Assembly (NCBI GenBank): GCA_002453475.1
Contig: DKGY01000116.1
Location: 211,302 to 220,006, forward strand
Direction: 5' to 3'
Length of the DNA stretch: 8,705 nt
Source: Clostridium sp. UBA6758
GTDB taxonomy: Bacteria; Bacillota; Clostridia; Clostridiales; Clostridiaceae
Shown here: one piece after another, positions 6,400-8,705 of the stretch
Layout of the letters: each line of letters begins with the position of its first letter
How positions within the stretch are numbered: the stretch's first letter is position 1
Notes under the pieces: generated by a model
Database searches by the model: none
What the model was told of the DNA's origin: nothing
What the model saw: only the letters and a program-made list of their open reading frames with translations
Position numbers and translations under genes: made by a program

Positions 6400-6675
6400 T
6401 CAAATGAAAAAGACCAGGTTTCTTAAGACTTCTTTACACTTTTCAATTTTAATATCAGTATCTTCATTATCTTTAGTTCCTATGTAACTCGCTATCGGTG
6501 AAAATATATCTATTATTTCCTGCGCTTCTTTCTTTTCATCACTAAAAATCCATCCTTTTTCAATTTGTTCTTCTTTAGTGTAAAAATTAAATCCTTTTAA
6601 TTTAGCTGCTATTTTTTCAGTAAATGTCAATTCTTCATAAAGCTTATTAACCTTATAACCTCCAACTTTATTCAT
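6400..6675 (-). CDS. Hypothetical protein, 91 aa, unrecognised
   Basis: The ORF encodes a charged soluble protein with a likely helical segment LTFTEKIAAKLKGF (about residues 16-29), then KEEQIEKGWIF, EKKEAQEIIDIFSPIASYIG and an Ile/Lys/Glu-rich end. Its composition looks like real protein rather than antisense noise, but I do not recognise the family. The ATG at 6675 has no ribosome binding site in front of it. A GGAGGT occurs inside the ORF (codons 5-6) with no ATG, GTG or TTG at the right distance in frame, so expression is doubtful. It faces the small-ORF operon and is divergent from the integrase remnant. It may be a decayed gene of the element. Confidence 0.35.
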   Translation of the reverse strand: MNKVGGYKVNKLYEELTFTEKIAAKLKGFNFYTKEEQIEKGWIFSDEKKEAQEIIDIFSPIASYIGTKDNEDTDIKIEKCKEVLRNLVFFI

Positions 6676-6728
6676 TGCTACTACTATATTTATACCAAAT
6701 ATTAAGCTATTTTTTCATATCGGCTTAA

Positions 6729-7034
6729 CAGAATCCTTTAAAAGTATTAAATGGATTTAAAAAGAATAGCATCACAGATATGAAAAATAGAGTTATAGCA
6801 ATGAATGCGACTACTTGCAGAATAAATCTACACTATGCACTAAAGAAGTCGTTTAATGTATCCATACACGAATTAAGACATACTTACACAACACTATTAA
6901 TCCAAAATGGTTTTGATTTTAAAACTGCTGCTGAATATATTGGTGATAATGTGGAAGAGGTAATAAGGACCTATAGCCATATAAATGATGATATGAGGAA
7001 AAGAGGGAATGAGAAGATAGTCGAAATTTTTTAA
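6729..7034 (+). pseudogene. int: 3' remnant of a tyrosine recombinase (phage/ICE-type integrase)
   Basis: The frame is open from 6729, with an internal ATG at 6780 giving an 84-residue tail. HELRHTYTTLLIQNGFD (from residue 30 of that tail) is box II of the tyrosine recombinase family with the H-x-x-R pair. RTYSHI (63-68) carries the nucleophilic tyrosine at residue 65. The N-terminal arm-binding and core-binding domains and the first catalytic arginine are missing, roughly 280 residues of a normal integrase. The position usually occupied by His or Trp in LGH/LGW reads GDN, so Asp56 stands there. No Shine-Dalgarno sequence precedes the ATG. It ends 70 nt before the right direct repeat, as expected for an integrase next to its attachment site. 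Recombination activity is very unlikely. Confidence 0.8.
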
Positions 7035-7040
7035 AAATTA

Positions 7041-7063
7041 TTTTTGACGAAACTTTTGACGAA
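7041..7063 (+). repeat. Tandem TTTTGACGAA repeat, right end of element
   Basis: Two copies of TTTTGACGAA (7042-7051 and 7054-7063) spaced 12 bp apart, starting six bases after the integrase stop. They share sequence and orientation with the left-end pair. A small dyad, CTTGAA (7068-7073) and TTCAAG (7083-7088), lies between them and the right direct repeat. Confidence 0.65.
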
Positions 7064-7104
7064 TTATCTTGAATATAGTATTTTCAAGGTGTAGTAAGGA
7101 TATA

Positions 7105-7126
7105 AACAGAAAACTTACATTTTTGT
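7105..7126 (+). repeat. Right 22-bp direct repeat (putative attR core)
   Basis: Copy of 5651-5672 with one substitution (A at 7113). It ends five bases from the bceS stop codon, so the element sits directly behind bceS without damaging its reading frame. Confidence 0.65.
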
Positions 7127-7128
7127 TA
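7115..7128. promoter_or_regulatory. Second BceR-type operator copy beside the bceS stop
   Basis: On the minus strand this reads TAACA-AAAA-TGTAA, which also fits TnACA-N4-TGTAA. It is now about 1.5 kb upstream of bceA and would be the ancestral operator, or half of it, if the intervening DNA is an insertion. No gene needing it lies directly downstream. Confidence 0.45.
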
Positions 7129-7130
7129 GG

Positions 7131-8189
7131 TTAACCTTTTAATATGAACATTTTATTTATAGGAAACAAAATGGATACTGTAGTACCTTCACCACCCTTA
7201 GACCTTATCCTTATACCAAGTCCTAACTTTTCACAAAGATTTTTGCAAAGGTATAATCCTATTCCTGTGGATTTTCCAAAGATTCTTCCATTTTCTCCGG
7301 TATATCCTTTTTCAAACACTTTGCCTATGGAGCTTTCACCAATGCCTATACCATTGTCTTCTATATTTAAAATAACGTCTCCTGCCTTTTCTATGCAGTA
7401 TATTTTAATAGTATCTTGTTTTTTATTCTCTTCACCTGATGAGTTTTCTCTACTCCTCTTAGGCAATTTCATATATTTAATAGAATTTGATATAATCTGA
7501 TTTAATATAAATTCTACCCATTTACTATCTGCATATACTGTTTTATCTACATTATCCATTTCAATTTTAATTCCTTTTTCAATAAGGACTCTCGCATTTC
7601 TTTTTATAGCTGTGCTAATAGAATTTTTAAGATTAATCTCTCTAATCATATAATCCTTCTCTATATTATTACTTCTAGTATAAAAAAGAGCTTGCTCTAT
7701 ATAATTTTCTACCTTATCTAAATCCTCTTCTATACTCTGAGTCACAGAAGATGGATTATTTTCTATTGTTAATCTACTGGATGCTATAGGTGTTTTAATT
7801 TCATGAACCCATAGCTCTATATAATCCTTATATTCACTATTTTTGATGTTTAGAGTGGATATTTCATCATTCATAGCTTTATCTGTCTCCTGAATTACTT
7901 CATATAAGATTCTTCCTTCTAAGAAATCTGGCTCTCCTACTATTTCAGATATAAGATATTTCTTATCTAAATTATTTAACCCTTGTAAAAGGTTATTATA
8001 ATATTTTCTTTTATCAAAATAATCATATATATAAAACACGGATGATCCTATAAAATTTAGAACTTCAACAAAAATAATAGCATAACTATCTACCTTTAGT
8101 GCTTTTAACAAAATTCCTGTAAATAGAAGAATTATTAAGTTTATAACTAAAAAAATTATCTTTTCTTTTATATATTCTCTAAACTCCAT
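7131..8189 (-). CDS. bceS: BceS-type intramembrane-sensing histidine kinase
   Basis: A 352-residue kinase with two closely spaced N-terminal helices (about residues 11-30 and 36-55) joined by a very short loop. It has no periplasmic sensor domain, the hallmark of intramembrane-sensing kinases that listen to a BceAB transporter. The phosphorylation site is His129 in WVHEIKTPI. The ATPase domain shows the N box with Asn235 (QIISNSIKY), G1 DNGIGIG (278-284) and G2 GKSTGIGLYL (305-314). A polar insert (about 243-259, with RSRENSSGEENK) lies between the N and G1 boxes. It should phosphorylate the regulator encoded 39 nt upstream. The ATG at 8189 is preceded by AAGGAAGG. All catalytic residues are present, so it is likely functional despite the insertion just behind its stop. 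Confidence 0.93.
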   Translation of the reverse strand: MEFREYIKEKIIFLVINLIILLFTGILLKALKVDSYAIIFVEVLNFIGSSVFYIYDYFDKRKYYNNLLQGLNNLDKKYLISEIVGEPDFLEGRILYEVIQETDKAMNDEISTLNIKNSEYKDYIELWVHEIKTPIASSRLTIENNPSSVTQSIEEDLDKVENYIEQALFYTRSNNIEKDYMIREINLKNSISTAIKRNARVLIEKGIKIEMDNVDKTVYADSKWVEFILNQIISNSIKYMKLPKRSRENSSGEENKKQDTIKIYCIEKAGDVILNIEDNGIGIGESSIGKVFEKGYTGENGRIFGKSTGIGLYLCKNLCEKLGLGIRIRSKGGEGTTVSILFPINKMFILKG

Positions 8190-8228
8190 AAAACTTTCCT
8201 TCCTTTAGCTTTAATTCATCCTAATACT

Positions 8229-8705
8229 TTAAGCTAAAATATATCCTTGCCCTCTTTTAGTTTGTAAATAGCCAACAGCTCCTATTTCCTCTATTTTTTT
8301 TCTTAATCTATTTATGTTTACAGTTAGGGTATTGTCATCTACAAACTCATCAGATTGCCATAGACATTTCATAAGTTCATCTCTAGAAACTATTTTTTCC
8401 TTACTTTTAATTAATGTATATAGAATTTTACTTTCATTTTTAGTTAATTCTTGTTTTTCATCATCAAACTCTATTTCACTAGTAGAAAGATTATATTTAA
8501 GTCCTCTACAAGTAAAAATCTCCATATCATTACTGCTATAGGTTCTCCTAATAATTGATGCGATCCTAGCTAAAAGTATTTGAGTATTATAGGGTTTAGT
8601 AATGAAATCATCAGCACCTAGATTCATACTCATTAATTCATCCATATCACTATCTCTGCTAGTTACAACAATAATAGGCACACTAGAAGTTTTTCTTATT
8701 TCTCT
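8229..8705 (-). CDS. bceR: BceR-type OmpR-family response regulator (5' end outside window)
   Basis: Partial: the frame stays open to the right edge, so the N-terminal part of the receiver, including the phosphoacceptor aspartate, is outside. The 158 visible residues begin REIRKTSSVPIIVVTSR, which carries the conserved switch Thr/Ser, and continue with GADDFITKPY carrying the conserved lysine. A winged-helix OmpR/PhoB effector domain fills about residues 65-158, including DDNTLTVNINRLRKKIEE as the recognition helix region and GQGYIL as the wing. An internal ATG (8681) is not the start, because typical receiver sequence continues upstream of it. It should bind the TnACA-N4-TGTAA operator before bceA. 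It is followed by bceS after 39 nt, in the same operon. Confidence 0.93.
   Translation of the reverse strand, partial: REIRKTSSVPIIVVTSRDSDMDELMSMNLGADDFITKPYNTQILLARIASIIRRTYSSNDMEIFTCRGLKYNLSTSEIEFDDEKQELTKNESKILYTLIKSKEKIVSRDELMKCLWQSDEFVDDNTLTVNINRLRKKIEEIGAVGYLQTKRGQGYILA

Larger units (their letters stand above)
5651..7126. mobile_element. Decayed integrative element inserted between bceS and bceA
   Basis: Evidence is convergent: a 22-bp direct repeat with one mismatch at the two edges; tandem TTTTGACGAA repeats inside both ends; a tyrosine recombinase 3' remnant placed next to the right edge, as integrase genes usually sit next to an attachment site; unrelated small ORFs as cargo; and interruption of the normally tight bceRS-bceAB layout. 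If it is excised in silico, bceS and bceA are about 95 nt apart. At about 1.45 kb with no complete integrase it cannot move alone. Whether it is a deleted prophage or ICE/IME remnant, or a minimal element mobilised in trans, cannot be told. Confidence 0.72.

Noticed and set aside
6780..7034. Treating the 84-residue ORF as a complete small recombinase
   Set aside because: It lacks the first catalytic arginine, both N-terminal domains and a ribosome binding site; the frame is open upstream to 6729 with recombinase-like sequence. A 3' remnant is the simpler reading.
7144..8541. Plus-strand ORFs of 118 and 75 codons opposite bceS and bceR
   Set aside because: Shadow frames of well-conserved kinase and regulator genes; the Pro/Ser/Leu-rich composition is typical of antisense frames.
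1..8705. CRISPR array, tRNA or rRNA genes
   Set aside because: No regularly spaced repeats and no tRNA cloverleaf or rRNA-like stretches were seen on either strand.

Overview
The window is strongly AT-rich. It uses AGA/ATA codons heavily, carries GGAGG-type ribosome binding sites and has several TTG starts. With Amj- and BceAB-type proteins, this points to a low-GC Firmicute, most likely a Clostridium. No species can be named from the sequence alone.

Left part (1-1700, + strand). An Amj-family lipid II flippase gene and a RimJ-type GNAT acetyltransferase gene sit 20 nt apart and look like one operon, closed by a bidirectional terminator. At the extreme left edge, a minus-strand promoter overlapped by a 10-bp dyad and followed by a Shine-Dalgarno sequence suggests another, regulated gene leaving the window. 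Next (1715-2605, - strand) is a class I SAM-dependent methyltransferase of unknown substrate, with a perfect 12-bp palindrome in its upstream region.

Right part (2764-8705, - strand). This is a Bce-type peptide-antibiotic sensing and detoxification module read right to left: response regulator (cut by the window end), intramembrane-sensing histidine kinase, ABC ATPase and a 10-TM FtsX-type permease. In this family the transporter acts as both sensor and resistance pump. It signals to the kinase, and the regulator activates bceAB through a TnACA-N4-TGTAA operator. That operator is visible upstream of bceA.

The most interesting structure is what separates bceS from bceA. The two should be about 90-100 nt apart but lie about 1.55 kb apart. 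The extra DNA is bounded by a 22-bp direct repeat (21/22 identical) that covers most of the BceR-type operator. It has tandem TTTTGACGAA repeats near each end, the 3' remnant of a tyrosine recombinase gene at the right end, a two-gene operon of tiny ORFs with its own promoter and terminator, and an orphan 91-codon ORF. Removing it rejoins an 8-bp inverted repeat whose halves now lie on opposite sides. I read it as a decayed integrative element that used the bceA operator as its attachment site while leaving an operator copy at each junction, so bceA control may have survived.
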